Source: Ceratodon purpureus
Lineage: Eukaryota > Streptophyta > Bryopsida > Pseudoditrichales > Ditrichaceae
Assembly: GCA_014871385.1 (NCBI GenBank)
Contig: CM026423.1
Location: 14,924,467 to 14,988,466 of the forward strand
Direction of reading: 5' to 3'
DNA: 64,000 nucleotides
Position numbers and translations under genes: made by a program. Shown one piece after another: positions 1 through 11,823 of this stretch. The notes beneath the pieces were generated by a model. The model searched no databases. It had not been told where the DNA came from and saw only the letters and a program-made list of their open reading frames with translations. Position 1 is the first letter of the stretch, and every line of letters starts with the position of its first letter.

Positions 1-497
1 GGGGGGGAGAGGGAGGGGGAAAGGAAGGGATAGGAGGGTAGTAGGGGGGAAGGGGATGAGTGGAGGGTGGGATCCGAGAACTGTTTTCCCAACCCCCCTT
101 TTCTCTCCTTTCCGGATATATGGGCCTTAATATTTAACAAATTATTAAGGTTAAAACAAAATAAATTGCAAAAACATTATTTAAATTAAGTCGGAATATT
201 TTAAGGAACTGTAAATGATAAATTTAACTAAATGTTAAAAGGATGAAATGAAATGGACATGCGCATCCGAAGGATCATTCAGAGATCTCAAACTGAACTT
301 GAAACATTCATTATTTCGTACCAATAAAAACTATGAAGATTAATTTAAATCAGACATCCCAAAATAGCAGACATTACAAATTAGCATGTGAAGTAGCACT
401 TTTGATTATAATCAATAAGTGTTCGAAGATGAAAGCATAAGTGTTCATGTGGCAAATATTACAAAATATGCACACAAGTAGTCCAATATCTACAGGT
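1..497. other. Non-coding left part of element A
   Basis: No gene is visible. The first 70 bases are almost pure purine. A single degenerate copy of the element's palindrome core (GGATCCG at 70-76) is present. The remainder is AT-rich. The stretch lies downstream of the last exon of the minus-strand ParB/methyltransferase gene. In element C the matching interval from stop codon to outer end is about 1.1 kb, so the left terminus of A is probably about 0.6 kb outside the window. Confidence 0.6.
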
Positions 498-2769
498 TTA
501 TGCTCGACGGTCATCTTCCACAGTGTCCAGGAATGGAACGTGCTCCTCACTAGCATATATGTCTAAATATCTCTCAACAGCACGAGATTCTAGACATGGT
601 GTCTTCTCTGAAGGGAAGGGAGATGGAGCCAATGCCAAGGTCTGAGCGGCTTGTTCTGCATACGAAGGTAATATGAATGACCTTTCAGGGCTAGAAATCC
701 TCTCCACTGCTCTGCGAAATGAACTCCCCTCTCTGGATGTTTTGTTTCTTATTTCCCATCTACATTGCCAGAAAGGAAATTAGCAAAGAACTCCACCGAA
801 ATTTGAATACTGCAAACTGCTAAAGTATGGAGATATGGACTTACTCACATTTGCGTTTCGGTGCCCTCTTGACCTCTGGTTCCATTATAACTTTAGAAGG
901 GGGATGTCTTGGAGGAGATGGAGGGGTCGGTGGAGGAGAGTCTTCTTCATCGGAGCTCTGATATTGAAGAAGAACTTCCTGGTAAAGATCCTCGTCCGCC
1001 TCCAGTGCCACAATATGACGTTAGAGACCTCTGCAAGCTCGAATGGATGCACCTGATACAACCTTACATTTAGTACTAAGAGCAAAAATCATTATAAGGA
1101 ATTCCATAAAACATCATCATCGGCGCGGAATAGATATGTCACCTGTGGATGCTGAAAGGTCGACAACAATGTCTTCTTCTTCGGTGCAGAGGTCAATTAG
1201 AGCCAGAAGCAAATTGTCTGATTTCTCCCGAGCCCCTCGCCAAGGAATTCCGGAACGCCGTTGTTTCGTAATAGATTCCTCGGATATGCAATTAGTAACC
1301 AGCCCTTTGTTGATAAGATCTACACCTTGATCCAGGAGCTGGCTTTGAGGGTTTGTAACGGAAGTTCGCATCCGGAATAGACTCCTCGCGGTTTTCCTGC
1401 CTAACGAACAGCTTCATAACAAAGTATTCAACATACTTCCCAACAAAATCCGGCTTAGTGAGAGGCATATTGTTCGTCACGATCGACTTCATCTCCACCT
1501 TGAAGTTCGACCATCTCGCCCATGCTGAGATCTCGTTGGTGATATACTCAGAATCCGGGTACATGACAAGGAAACCCCCATCGTCGCTGAGCCACTCATT
1601 TGCAAACTCGAAAGCATGCCTGATCCACTTCGCCTCCTTATTTCCATCCTCATCTCTAGTAATGAGCAGCTGATTCCAGATAGGAACCTCCTTCGCAGGT
1701 GGGAATCCAGGAACAGGCAAGCCCTCCGGCACGTCACAAATAATAAGGTCCACGCACTCGTTTGATTCCCGCCCCTTGTATGTCCGATGCTTACGTCCTT
1801 GATGTTCCTGCACAAAGCTCAGAATCTTCGAATACAGCGGCGGCTTCTTGCCCTCTTCAGCAATCGACTCGACCTCGAACTCGTCGAAGATACTCGTCGC
1901 ACTCTCATTCAGAATGAGGATTTCCGCATTGTCTTCCGCCGAATCTTGGGTCTTGATGGTGTAGACAGATTGCGAAGGCAAGCTAGATGTCCCGTGAATA
2001 CTATCAGAAGGTATGCTACTGCCAGAAGGTGAAATACCTTCATCCTCAGCAACCTTCTTCAAGCCCATTTCCTTTACCTTCTTCGATTGAGTGAGAAATA
2101 TGAGCTTCTCTTCCTTCCGTCTGATCGATTCCGCCCTCTCCTTTTCCTTCTTCTCAGCCTTTGCTTTTGCCCTCTGCTCTTCACGTTCAAGCTTTTTCGA
2201 CATCTTCTTCCTCTGCTGTTCAGTCAAATTCAATAGCGCATCTGCATTCGCAAGGTCCAGGCCTTTAGACTTCATCTCCTCAGTCTCCCTCTTGCAGATG
2301 GCGAATGTCTCCAGCTCATGATCTGGGCAACGATCTCCAGGCTTGAGCTCAATGTACCAAGGGCAACGATGAAGGTGCGGCCTCGTGAAATCGCGTCGCT
2401 GGCTTGGTGTAAAAATGCAGTCCTCGCTTGCCGTGTCCAACCATTTCCTGAAACGAGCTGGAAATTGGTCTTTGGCAATTGCCCCTTTCTTCAACAACTC
2501 CTGCTGAAAGTACCTCACCACAACCCTGCACGCAGCTTCCTTTGTATTCTCCCACTCCAGAAACTCCTTCTGCTTATTAAATTTTGAGGGCTTCCCAACC
2601 AGATCCGGATAGCCTTTCTTCCAGATTATCTGGCTTCCGTCAAGAACGAATTTCCGGATGTCAACAATGGATCCCTCGAATCCCGGGCGCGGAATCTGGA
2701 GATTGTCTTCATCAATGATATTGTTATAAATATTTCCTGCTTCTTCCTCAAGCTGCATCAAACTCCAGA

Positions 2770-3060
2770 AGATTAGTAAAATTTTGGCCCCTCCAAATGG
2801 ACTCTCGGATCCGAAAGTACCCTGGGCAGTGCAAAAATTATTTTCTCTGAATAATAAATGGGTATAGAAATTGACGACCTATGTGTTTTGGGAGATAACC
2901 AGCCTCCTCCGAAAGGACTCTCGGATCCGAAAGTACTCTTGACCCTGCAGGAATTTGATTTATACAACTCTAATGGGTACAGAAATTGACGACCTACAAG
3001 TTTTTGGAGTTAGTAATAGCCCCCTCCAAAAGGACTTTCGGATCCGAAAGTCCCCCTGGA
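2770..3060. repeat. Three-copy 117-bp tandem repeat with CGGATCCG cores (intron)
   Basis: Cores lie at 2806, 2922 and 3039, spaced 116 and 117 bp. The repeat fills most of the intron between exons 3328-3110 and 2752-1143 of the ParB/methyltransferase gene. Each core sits in a short palindrome of the form CTTTCGGATCCGAAAG or a near variant. The spacer is unrelated to that of the neighbouring 96-bp array. Confidence 0.9.
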
Positions 3061-3469
3061 GGTAGAGTTTTTTTTTTTAAATATCAAGAATATGGTACCG
3101 AGAACTTACGCCTGCGTAGAAGGAAGCAGTTTCCACCCATGGTCTCAGTTGAGTAGTAGCGCAAGGTTGCTCTGGAAAGTTGTTGGCCTGTCGTCCATCC
3201 TTGCTCATATTCCACCATTTTAACCATCGTTGCTTGTACTGGGCCGGAACTTTGGCGGTCGCTATCAACTGAAGCTTCTCTGGACTCATCTCCGGCTGAG
3301 ACATATTACAATTGTAATGCGCAATAATCTGTCCAACAACATCAAAATATTCATTAATAAAGTCAATAACATCATAAGCTGACCATTTAATCAAACACAA
3401 CCTGAATTAAATGGTGATGATTTGAACTAGGCTGAAATTTGGGCTGTTTATCGAGAATTAAAGTAAATA

Positions 3470-4570
3470 TCCAGTTCCACAGAACTACTCTCGGATCCGA
3501 AAGTACATTGGGCTGCATCTACTTTCATTTTAAAATTAAGAATTAGCCTACGAAAACAACAACTCTGTCATACTGCAAAACTACTCTCGGATCCGAAAGT
3601 ACATTGGGCTGCATCTACTTTCATTTTAAAATTAAGAATTAGCCTAAGAAAAGAACAACTCTGTCACACTGCAAAACTACTCTCGGATCCGAAAGTACAT
3701 TGGGCTGCATCTACTTTCATTTTAAAATTAAGAATTAGCCTAAGAAAAGAACAACTCTGTCACACTGCAAAACTACTCTCGGATCCGAAAGTACATTGGG
3801 CTGCATCTACTTTCATTTTAAAATTAAGAATTAGCCTAAGAAAAGAACAACTCTGTCACACTGCAAAACTACTCTCGGATCCGAAAGTACATTGGGCTGC
3901 ATCTACTTTCATTTTAAAATTAAGAATTAGCCTAAGAAAAGAACAACTCTGTCACACTGCAAAACTACTCTCGGATCCGAAAGTACATTGGGCTGCATCT
4001 ACTTTCATTTTAAAATTAAGAATTAGCCTAAGAAAAGAACAACTCTGTCACACTGCAAAACTACTCTCGGATCCGAAAGTACATTGGGCTGCATCTACTT
4101 TCATTTTAAAATTAAGAATTAGCCTAAGAAAAGAACAACTCTGTCACACTGCAAAACTACTCTCGGATCCGAAAGTACATTGGGCTGCATCTACTTTCAT
4201 TTTAAAATTAAGAATTAGCCTAAGAAAAGAACAACTCTGTCACACTGCAAAACTACTCTCGGATCCGAAAGTACATTGGGCTGCATCTACTTTCATTTTA
4301 AAATTAAGAATTAGCCTAAGAAAAGAACAACTCTGTCACACTGCAAAACTACTCTCGGATCCGAAAGTACATTCGGCTGCATCTACTTTCATTTTAAAAT
4401 TAAGAATTAGCCTAATAAAACACCAACTCTGTCGCATTGCAAAACTACTTTCGGATCCGAAAGTACATTGGGCTGCATCTACTTTCATTTAAAATTTGAG
4501 AATAAGCCTGAGAAAACAACAACTCTGTTGCACTACAAAACTACTCCCGGATCCGAAAGTACATTAGATA
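3470..4570. repeat. Twelve-copy 96-bp tandem array with CGGATCCG palindromes (intron)
   Basis: Cores occur at 3492, 3588, 3684 and then every 96 bp to 4548, giving 12 copies in exact register. The copies between about 3640 and 4380 are almost identical, which points to recent amplification. The array lies inside the intron between exons 4795-4586 and 3328-3110. The homologous intron of element C also carries CGGATCCG palindromes but in unrelated repeat units. Each unit reads ACTCTCGGATCCGAAAGT at its centre. Confidence 0.97.
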
Positions 4571-5859
4571 AGTATATCGAGATACCTCATCGATGAATCC
4601 CTCGCCATTTGCGGGGTCCGCGATGGCAAGCAAGCGGTCCATATTGGTGTGCAACTTCTTTTTGCAAGCCGCGATAGCTTCTTCGGATTTTTTCTTGACG
4701 TCAATAGATGAGCCTTCCAGGGCTTTCCCCTCGTACTTCAGCAGCGTGTCCTCGTACTGTTGAATCGCAGCGTCCTCCGCCATATTGATTTCCCTCTGTA
4801 GAGTACATAAAGCACATATTAAAATGGCATATAATCAAACGATGAATCATAATATCACGGAGGTAGGTTTGTTCAGTACCCCATACAAGAAGTTGCAAAA
4901 GGCATCTGCTGTCATGTGGTACCACTTCTTCTTCTTCTTCGTCACCTTTTCCCACTCCGCAACACTAGCTGCATAATCCCGTTTGGGAAGAATGGTCTTT
5001 AACGTCTCGAAGGGCATAGTGCCGAACTGTATGATTCGGCGTAATTCATGAGTCCAATGCTGTTCGACATGGTCGACTTCGTTCTTCCTACAACAGTAAA
5101 TCGTTAGCACCACTACTCATTTAATAAAGAAGAATGCAAAAAGCCGTAGTTTAAGACACTCACTTGTTCCAATGAGTCATCGCGTTTAATAGCTGCTGAT
5201 TGTTTTCTTCGGAAACGCGCAGTACGATTGACTTCACTGCCGGATGGAAATCAGGGTCGTCATAATGAAACTGATGAATCTCCTCCATCCAAGCCTTGAA
5301 TCTATGATTCCCATCCCAAATGAAGAACATTTTGTTTGAGAAGATTCTCAATTCCGGAATAGCTTGGCATTGTTCTTCGAATGTCTTCTCAGCATTCTTC
5401 CAAGTGTCTGACCACCCGGCTCTAATCTCGTCTGTTACCTCCTGTGTCTGCAATGCATAACTGTGAAGCGACACATAGAAGCATGGTCCACCTCGCCTGT
5501 AGCCAGTAGCAAATTCCGCCTTCAGCTTCGCAATATCTTTCAACAGAGGACTTCGTACATCTGTCATTGCCACCATCCTACAAAGCGGAATATCCAACTC
5601 CCCAATCGGCTTCTCCACCGATTCATTAAGGACGATGTGTGAGTTTCCAGCACGTTTCTGCCTCAATTTCGCAACCGTATAATGAACTCCACGGTCTTCA
5701 GATGGCTCTTCTTCTTCTCCAGCTCCCTCCACATCCATAGGTACAATCTCAGACTCCTGAAAATCACACCCACGACTACATCAGTTCTCTATATATCCTC
5801 TAAAATATCTGATTGTATTATCTCTCAAGTCTGCGGACAAAGGAAAATAATGTGCACCT

Positions 5860-6600
5860 CAGAAGTACCTTCGGATCCGAAGGTACTTCAGAGGGGCACG
5901 ATATTTTCCTCCACCCTGAACCCTCTCCCCCTTCTCTGCCACCATATCATTCTTCCCTCCTCTCCTCTTCCCCTTTTTCCCTCTTTTATCTCCCTCCCTT
6001 CTCTGAATTTCACTCGCCCGCTCTCCTCTATCTTCCCCTACTCGACCTCCCAATCCCGTTGTGGGGGGAAAAGTGGAGGGCGAGGAAGGGACCTTCGGAT
6101 CCGAAGGTCCCTTCCTCCCCCTCCTCTTTCCCTCCTACTGTCCCTCTCTGCCCCTCTTCACTCCCCTTTCCCCTCTCCCTCACCCTCCTCTGCCTCCTCT
6201 CCCCCATCCGCGGGAGGGAAAGTGGAGGGGGAGGAAGGGACCTTCGGATCCGAAGGTCCCTTCCTCCCCCTCCTCTTTCCCTCCTACTGTCCCTCTCTGC
6301 CCCTCTTCACTCCCCTTTCCCCTCTCCCTCACCCTCCTCTGCCTCCTCTCCCCCATCCGCGAGAGGGAAAGTGGAGGGGGAGGAAGGGACCTTCGGATCC
6401 GAAGGTCCCTTCCTCCCCCTCCTCTTTCCCTCCTACTGTCCCTCTCTGCCCCTCCTCACTCACCTCTCCCCTCTCCCTCACCCTCCTCTGCCCCCTCTCC
6501 CTCATCCGCAGAAGGGAAAGTGGAGGGGGAGGAAGGGACCTTCGGATCCGAAGGCCCCTTCCTCCCCCTCCACTTTCCCCCCCACCGCCCCTCTTTGCTC
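5860..6600. repeat. 149-bp tandem hairpin array with CGGATCCG centre (intron)
   Basis: A single palindrome with arms of about 18 bp is centred at 5872-5879. It is followed by four units of exactly 149 bp with cores at 6096, 6245, 6394 and 6543. Each unit is a long palindrome with arms of about 24 bp: a GGAGG-rich run, then ACCTTCGGATCCGAAGGT, then the complementary CCTCC-rich run. The array lies in the intron between exons 6960-6722 and 5756-5164. Long open frames across this block on both strands are a by-product of the purine/pyrimidine-rich repeat and are not taken as genes. Confidence 0.95.
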
Positions 6601-7732
6601 GTAAAACCGACCTCCCCCCCACCTCCCTCTCCCACGGGACTAGCATCTCCTCTCCTTCCTCCTACTTCGGAGGGAAAAAGCAGTTTAAAATTACAGTTTG
6701 AAAAGACCAAGAAACCCATACCTCTTCCGCGACTTCTTCCTCCATCGCGGACCTTGAAGCTGCAGACGCTGATCCTGGTGTATTCATCTTCTTCGAGGTT
6801 CCTCCTTTCTTCACCTTCTTCGACCCTCCAGAACCCTGCGCCGCGCCAATGCTTAAACCCTTCATCTTTTTTCTGTCCCCCTCGTCACTACTCCCAGACT
6901 CACTTAGCACAATACTAGACTCTGGTTTCTGAACCCTTCCCTTCTTCCTCCCAGTCATAGCTCTTATACCCAGCGAACCAAGGTACCCTCACAGCCCTAA
7001 CCCTAAACACAGCCGTCACAAAAAGCTAACTAAGATTTCACAAAGAACGCAGACAATAGAAAACAACCCAAGATAACCAAGCACAAAAGAAAGCACGCAA
7101 ATGAAGCATCTGAAGTGGGGGTTCATATACCTTGCCTCCGCGGCCCAGAGGAATCCTACAACAGAGAGAAGGGGAAGGGCAAAGAGTAGGGAAGAATGAG
7201 GAGATAAGACAAGTCGCGCAGCAAGAGGGACAGAATGAGTGCAGATGAGCCCTTCTTATACCTCTAAGTCCTCAAGTGGGAAGCTACTCGCGACCTTCCC
7301 GCCCACGCAGCCCAATCCGCGACCAGGGAGAAGTGAGCCGCAAGTCTCTTCCATGCCCCCAAGCTCGAGTATTGCCTCTACTACGCCATCATGCACCTCT
7401 TCGGGAACCGCTGAAGTGACGTCCAGCACCTCAGGTGCAACCGCTGCGATAATTGGTGTCTCCACTTCAATTGAGTGGCACTTGGGCCCCTCCTCTAAAA
7501 TATTTGAGACCCTTCGCAGCGGTCGTTTACTAACTCCCTCGTCAGTACAATCCTCAAACGTTAACGACCTAACTAGAGTGTCCACCTCCTCTAGCAATTT
7601 CTTTTGTTTCTTCCTAGCTATTGCAACCCTCTTGCCTTTAGGTACACCTGAATTATTTTCGTGCCCATCCTTCTTCTCAGGACTACTAATCGATTCTAGA
7701 ACTACTAACTTTCTCCCTTTCCTTTCCCTCAT

Positions 7733-9115
7733 GTGTATGACATAGACTCAACGCACCAATCTAGACACAGAACTTAAGCGCAGATTTAAAGAATAAAATG
7801 TACCTTATCAACCTAAGCTCTTATACTACCTCTGAGTACTGAACTACTTGGCGATTCAAAAACTTTAATTAACCTACCCGTAAATATCACCTTGATTCGA
7901 GATCTAGGATTAGACTGCAATCGGCGGCGATACCATGTCGCCGATACGAGCACTATAAAATCAGAAGTTGAATCACTTCTATCGCTCTCTTTATGTCAGC
8001 TCTCGTTGCTAAACGGCCGTAGAATTCGAATATGACTCATGTAATGCAGATGAAGTTTGCGGACAGTGCAGCAACGAAGGAACCTGCCACAGACGAAATC
8101 GTTTCTCTGGATGATCTTCATGGACCGTTTGATCCACTCATAGATGTTGAAGCCGGGATCACCAACGTCTCCGGAGATGCGGCTACTCTGTTCCAGCCCG
8201 TGGAAGACATTGTAGAAAATGAAGCGATTCATCCATCCGATGACCACGTGGAGGACGGCAATATGAGATTGACGCCTGCTCTAGAAGCGTCGAGGACTCA
8301 CGCCTATTCGAAGGTAGGAGTTATCCCACGTGGAACATACCACAGGACAATGTTTAGTGGGACACATAGGCGTAGAGGTCCTAAACTTAGCACGCCAGGC
8401 TGTAGGTCCTTACCCATACCCGACAATATCAATCGTGGAACTGAGAATTCCGCTGATGCAATAAGTGTAGACCGCAAAGACGGCCCTTGCAAGCGAAATA
8501 AGAGGCTGTAATTCTCTTTCCCTTTTAAGGCTTTAATATTAATACATTTGCCTGCGTATTCGATCAATATGCTCTTAACCTCATTCGTCAGTTTTAATCG
8601 TGGTGGAAAGTCTTTATTCCTAATTAATATTATCAACAGAATGATCGGAAAGTGCATTCATATTCCTGACCATCGCCGTCACAGGCCTCTCTAAGAATAT
8701 CCACGACAGTAATCCAAGTACATAGATTCCGTAAATGGTAAAAGAACTCTGTCCACTTAATGGCTCATTTACGCAGAGTCTTCTGGATAACCGCGCACTA
8801 ATATCGTATCTGGAGGAAAATAGTTTATATGACTCATGTACTCTCGGATCCGAAAGTCGTTTCTCAACCCAGACATTTCGTCTGTAATCTTGAATTAGGA
8901 CACTCATAATTTAGAACTTACAGGATGCCTGTCTGATTTAACCCTCCTAAACTGGACACCTGGCAGAGGGAATCATGTATGTACCTAACATCCTAAGTAT
9001 ATTACAACGACAATTATAATTTAAGCAAGGAGTCATTGTATATGAAGCTCCAAGTCCTTCCCCAATTCATTCCTTCAAGTCATCTACTGTGGCCTCTTCC
9101 TTCTTGTTCTCTGTA
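7733..9115. promoter_or_regulatory. Divergent intergenic region of element A
   Basis: This interval separates the start of the minus-strand ParB/methyltransferase gene from the transposase ATG on the plus strand. It should hold both promoters. One CGGATCCG palindrome occurs at 8845-8852. It also contains an orphan open frame (8032-8511). The matching interval in element C is only about 700 bp. Confidence 0.5.
8032..8511 (+). CDS. Hypothetical 159-aa protein within element A
   Basis: This uninterrupted frame starts at an ATG and lies between the two divergent element genes. The product is acidic over its first half, with many Asp/Glu/Ala residues, and ends in a basic tail (CKRNKRL) that could be a nuclear localisation signal. 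No family is recognised. Element C has no counterpart in its shorter divergent region, so this may be an accessory or captured gene, an upstream exon, or a chance frame. Confidence 0.35.
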   Translation: MTHVMQMKFADSAATKEPATDEIVSLDDLHGPFDPLIDVEAGITNVSGDAATLFQPVEDIVENEAIHPSDDHVEDGNMRLTPALEASRTHAYSKVGVIPRGTYHRTMFSGTHRRRGPKLSTPGCRSLPIPDNINRGTENSADAISVDRKDGPCKRNKRL

Positions 9116-9369
9116 ATGCACGACTGTACAACTCCCATCTTCTTCCAGGCTCTAAGGATGGCGTCTCTACGTGCACATGGTAGAGCGACGCCCTTCACAG
9201 CACCCTTAGGGGAGGACGGCACAGTTACCATTCCGGAGCAATTGCTTAGTCTTAGGTTCAACTTTAGAATTGGGTCAATGTACGTGGAGAGAGAGATTTA
9301 TGATGATAGCGGAGAACTAAGTGAGACCGTTTTGCAGACCAGGTCTAGAGATGAGGAGGGTTATTTCTG

Positions 9370-9379
9370 GACTTTGTCG
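9370..9379. repeat. Left target-site duplication of element B
   Basis: GACTTTGTCG occurs here and again at 21456-21465, directly flanking element B. A 10-bp duplication fits the 8-11 bp range typical of Mutator-like elements. It lies inside the transposase codons of element A. Confidence 0.93.
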
Positions 9380-9433
9380 GAGGGAAGTTACCATGCGTGC
9401 TGCGAGCGGCGAGCGGAGAGCGGCGAGCAGAGA
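9380..9433. repeat. Left terminal inverted repeat of element B
   Basis: The first 40 bases match the reverse complement of 21416-21455 with a few mismatches near the outer end. With a short gap the match continues through a further GCGGCGAGCAG copy. The heptad-like GAGCGGC repetition resembles the GAGCGGT repetition in the ends of element C. Confidence 0.9.
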
Positions 9434-9482
9434 ATGGCGAGCACAAAATTTACCTTTATCAAAATTTTCAATGCTAATAATA

Positions 9483-9497
9483 CCCCTATAACCGTGG
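9483..9497. promoter_or_regulatory. Subterminal motif, left end of element B
   Basis: CCCCTATAACCGTGGGA lies about 100 bases inside the left end. Its reverse complement, CCACGGTTATAGGG, recurs about 190 bases inside the right end of B (21251-21265) and of C (60997-61011). Its role is unknown; a transposase or regulator binding site is plausible. Confidence 0.55.
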
Positions 9498-10130
9498 GAA
9501 AATAGGGAAATCTGGCATTTTTGTAGTTACTTTTTTAAGAAAAAAGTGTGTAATTCCGTGGATTTCTGGGTTAAAATCACTTCAATTTCTTACGTTTCTA
9601 TGAAAAGGTATAAATTAGGGCTGATGTCATGATGACGTCATGCATATATTTTGTTAGATTTGTCATGGGTTTAGGCAAGATACAATGATCAGGCGTTGAG
9701 TTTTAGATCAAAAAAATAATTCTTTCATAGGATTATGTAATTGCACAAAGAAAAAAACAAATTTCACAGAACATGAAGGAGGCAAGGTCTGAAAACTTCC
9801 TGGAATATTTCAAAGCTCGTGTACAATAATTTAATTGTTGAAACCAAGATATACCTTGTCAGAGTCCTTGTCTTCATCGAAGATTACTCAGTCTTCCTAC
9901 GCAGCAAAACTTCTTCATTCGAGTGATACAAGTAAGAGATTCTCATCACGAAACAGCACTTGGGTTCCACAGAAGGAGGCGATTCTTTGTTTCTTGAGCT
10001 TGTTTCTAGGTGGCGTATTAGGATAGTGACACAAGCCCCGGCATTCTGTGGTGTATGCGAAGGTAGCGTACGAGTTTGGGTAAGTAAATCTGCAAGCTTG
10101 CGTGGAACGTTTTAAGACAACAACAATTTA

Positions 10131-10475
10131 GTGTGTTGCGCGATGCAGAAGGTGCGTAATGCGGCGTCAAGGAGGACGAGAGCGGTTGTGGGTTTGGCCA
10201 CCAAGGCACCGGCGAGTTATGAGGAGCTGCGGGCCTGGCTGGTGGAGGTGGAGCGGGCCAGGGAACGAGGCATGGACCTGCCGCCGTTTAGGCACATCGG
10301 GCGCCTTCATGTTGGTGATGGTGAATGGCGGTGGACAGTGCTTTGTACCAATGAGCTTCTCTGTATCATAGACCAGTCCCTTATCCCGTATCCCTTGGCC
10401 TCCACCGCCGTTGAGAATCCAGCTGTTCAGCTGTCCGAAGTGATCATATCGGATGGCGAAAATTGCTGGTTTTGA
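10131..10475 (+). CDS. Hypothetical 114-aa frame in element B
   Basis: This open frame encodes a moderately basic N-terminus (RNAASRRTRAVVG) followed by a sequence rich in Trp, Arg and Glu (YEELRAWLVEVERARERG). It is GC-richer than the surrounding DNA. Its composition is compatible with a fragment of a host gene captured by element B. No family is recognised. It could also be chance. Confidence 0.25.
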   Translation: MCCAMQKVRNAASRRTRAVVGLATKAPASYEELRAWLVEVERARERGMDLPPFRHIGRLHVGDGEWRWTVLCTNELLCIIDQSLIPYPLASTAVENPAVQLSEVIISDGENCWF

Positions 10476-10998
10476 TATCGACAAGAGTTGGACTGTATAT
10501 CCCCCGAAGGATTATTACTCTAACAAATAGGCAGCTAGTGGGGTGTTTGAGTGCGGTAGAGGACTCCAGAGGATTGTAGAGGAAAGAACCAGTCTTTGTG
10601 TGTTTAGCAAGGACAGATATTCTTGCCTGACCTGGTGTCTCGGTTTCTTCGAAGAATAGCACCTGAGCTTGGAATTATAAAAAAAGATTACTCTTTGTTA
10701 ACTAAGTTTTTATAGTTATCGGTCTCTTCAGAGAACAAATGATGTTTGTATTATGAAAACAAAAGATTAACATTTAAAGAAATTTCTAATAGTTATGGGA
10801 GTCTCAGAATAATAGATGAGATTGGTATCTTGGAAGAGGTTATCGACCTTTAAAGATTAATTAAAGTATTCATATTTACAAACTATTACTAAGAGTGTTT
10901 TGAGTATAATTTTAAAATGAGAGGAATCAAAATAATATGAAATGGTCAACGTTTTTCGTTTAATTAATATATTAGAAAAGCCTCTAGCTCATAAAATT

Positions 10999-11671
10999 TC
11001 AAAGTTCCGTATGCTGTAGTTTTGGACGCTTTGCTGCTTGATCTTCATCGTCGGGTTCTCTTGTCCGTTTTCGTATTGGAACCCAGTCAAATCGTTTTTC
11101 CCAAATTGATCCGGTTTGTCCACATCCAACTCGATCCAGCCAAATCCCTTCATTATCTGCTTTCCATGCGCAATCTATACACTCGATAGGCATTGAAACG
11201 TGGTTTAGCAGAGGAGGTGTCCATACTTTAATATCTCTACGATAAGCCATAGTCCCTAGGTCTTTAAAATATCATATCCAAGTCGAACTCAGTAAATGTT
11301 CATCGGTGCGTCGATTTAAGGATATTCAAAAAAAAACGTTCCGATACATGTACTTGAAGGCGTCCAGGAATTTTCACGGTTTTCCTTGTGCCATCCACAA
11401 CTCCATATGTAAGCATTAATTCATCATCCAGATCATTAAAAATAGACACCCTATACTCTACCAGATGTTCGTGGTGGTCCTCGTCCTCCTTCCAATGCCC
11501 AAATAGCTTGAACTGATGTCTACCGCTAAAAGGATGGAACTGAGAAACATACAAACCATCTCGTTCAATATTCCATCGACACAAATATGTATCAGGGCTA
11601 GGACCTTGTTCACAGATAGGGCAGTGCCAAAGGGTGGGGGCCAGTGGTACCCGCATGAGCCTCAGGTTCAT
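10999..11671 (-). CDS. Hypothetical protein or C-terminal module of the element B minus-strand gene
   Basis: Two open blocks (11671-11300 and 11250-10999) follow the last recognisable ParB-gene exon of element B, where A and C carry the methyltransferase domain. The first block has a CPIC motif and another Cys after it (LCRWNIERDGLYVSQFHPF), possibly a zinc ribbon, followed by a beta-rich-looking segment. The second has further Cys residues (CIDCAW) and ends in a bipartite basic stretch (RKRTREPDDEDQAAKRPK) typical of nuclear localisation signals. No methyltransferase motif is present. Whether the blocks are exons of one gene, joined to 12237-11824, or captured sequence cannot be told by eye. 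Confidence 0.4.
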
Positions 11672-11823
11672 GCGGGCGAAGGAGCAGCAGAGACATTCTG
11701 CCCCTCTCTCGCATAAGCCAACCGCTCATACAGCAGAGACATTCTGCCCCTTAGCTCTGCCGTCAATGGCAGTGGTTTTGAGGGGCAATTAATTGAATCT
11801 TGAAAAGAAGTGAAATAACTTAC

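Larger units (their letters stand above)
498..7732 (-). pseudogene. Element A ParB-like/amino-methyltransferase-like protein gene, decayed
   Basis: Ten exons can be placed by splice sites and alignment to the intact copy at 48741-56291: 7732-7262, 7155-7131, 6960-6722, 5756-5164, 5087-4880, 4795-4586, 3328-3110, 2752-1143, 1052-845 and 759-498. Exon lengths of 219 and 210 nt are identical to those of copy C. Exon 5756-5164 holds the ParB-like domain (FIWDGNHRFKAW). Exon 2752-1143 holds a zinc-binding-like Cys/His stretch, a Lys/Glu coiled coil, the motif IV position (DVPEGLP, bases 1724-1735) and motif I (DLSASTG). Two lesions are visible: one extra base near 1347 shifts the frame before motif I, and an in-frame TAA (minus strand, 1021-1023) replaces an arginine codon next to motif I. 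The first three exons are the least certain because copy C differs there. The methyltransferase part is non-functional here; the ParB-like part is still open. Confidence 0.8.

Noticed and set aside
885..1085. Separate 66-aa minus-strand gene
   Set aside because: It is the wrong frame of the exon at 1052-845, which aligns with the motif I/II exon of element C when read in the proper frame and contains the TAA lesion.
5813..6918. Very long overlapping open frames rich in Pro, Ser and Leu on both strands
   Set aside because: They follow the 149-bp GGAGG/CCTCC palindromic repeat, whose composition lacks stop codons. The stretch is an intron of the minus-strand gene and frames are open on both strands at once.
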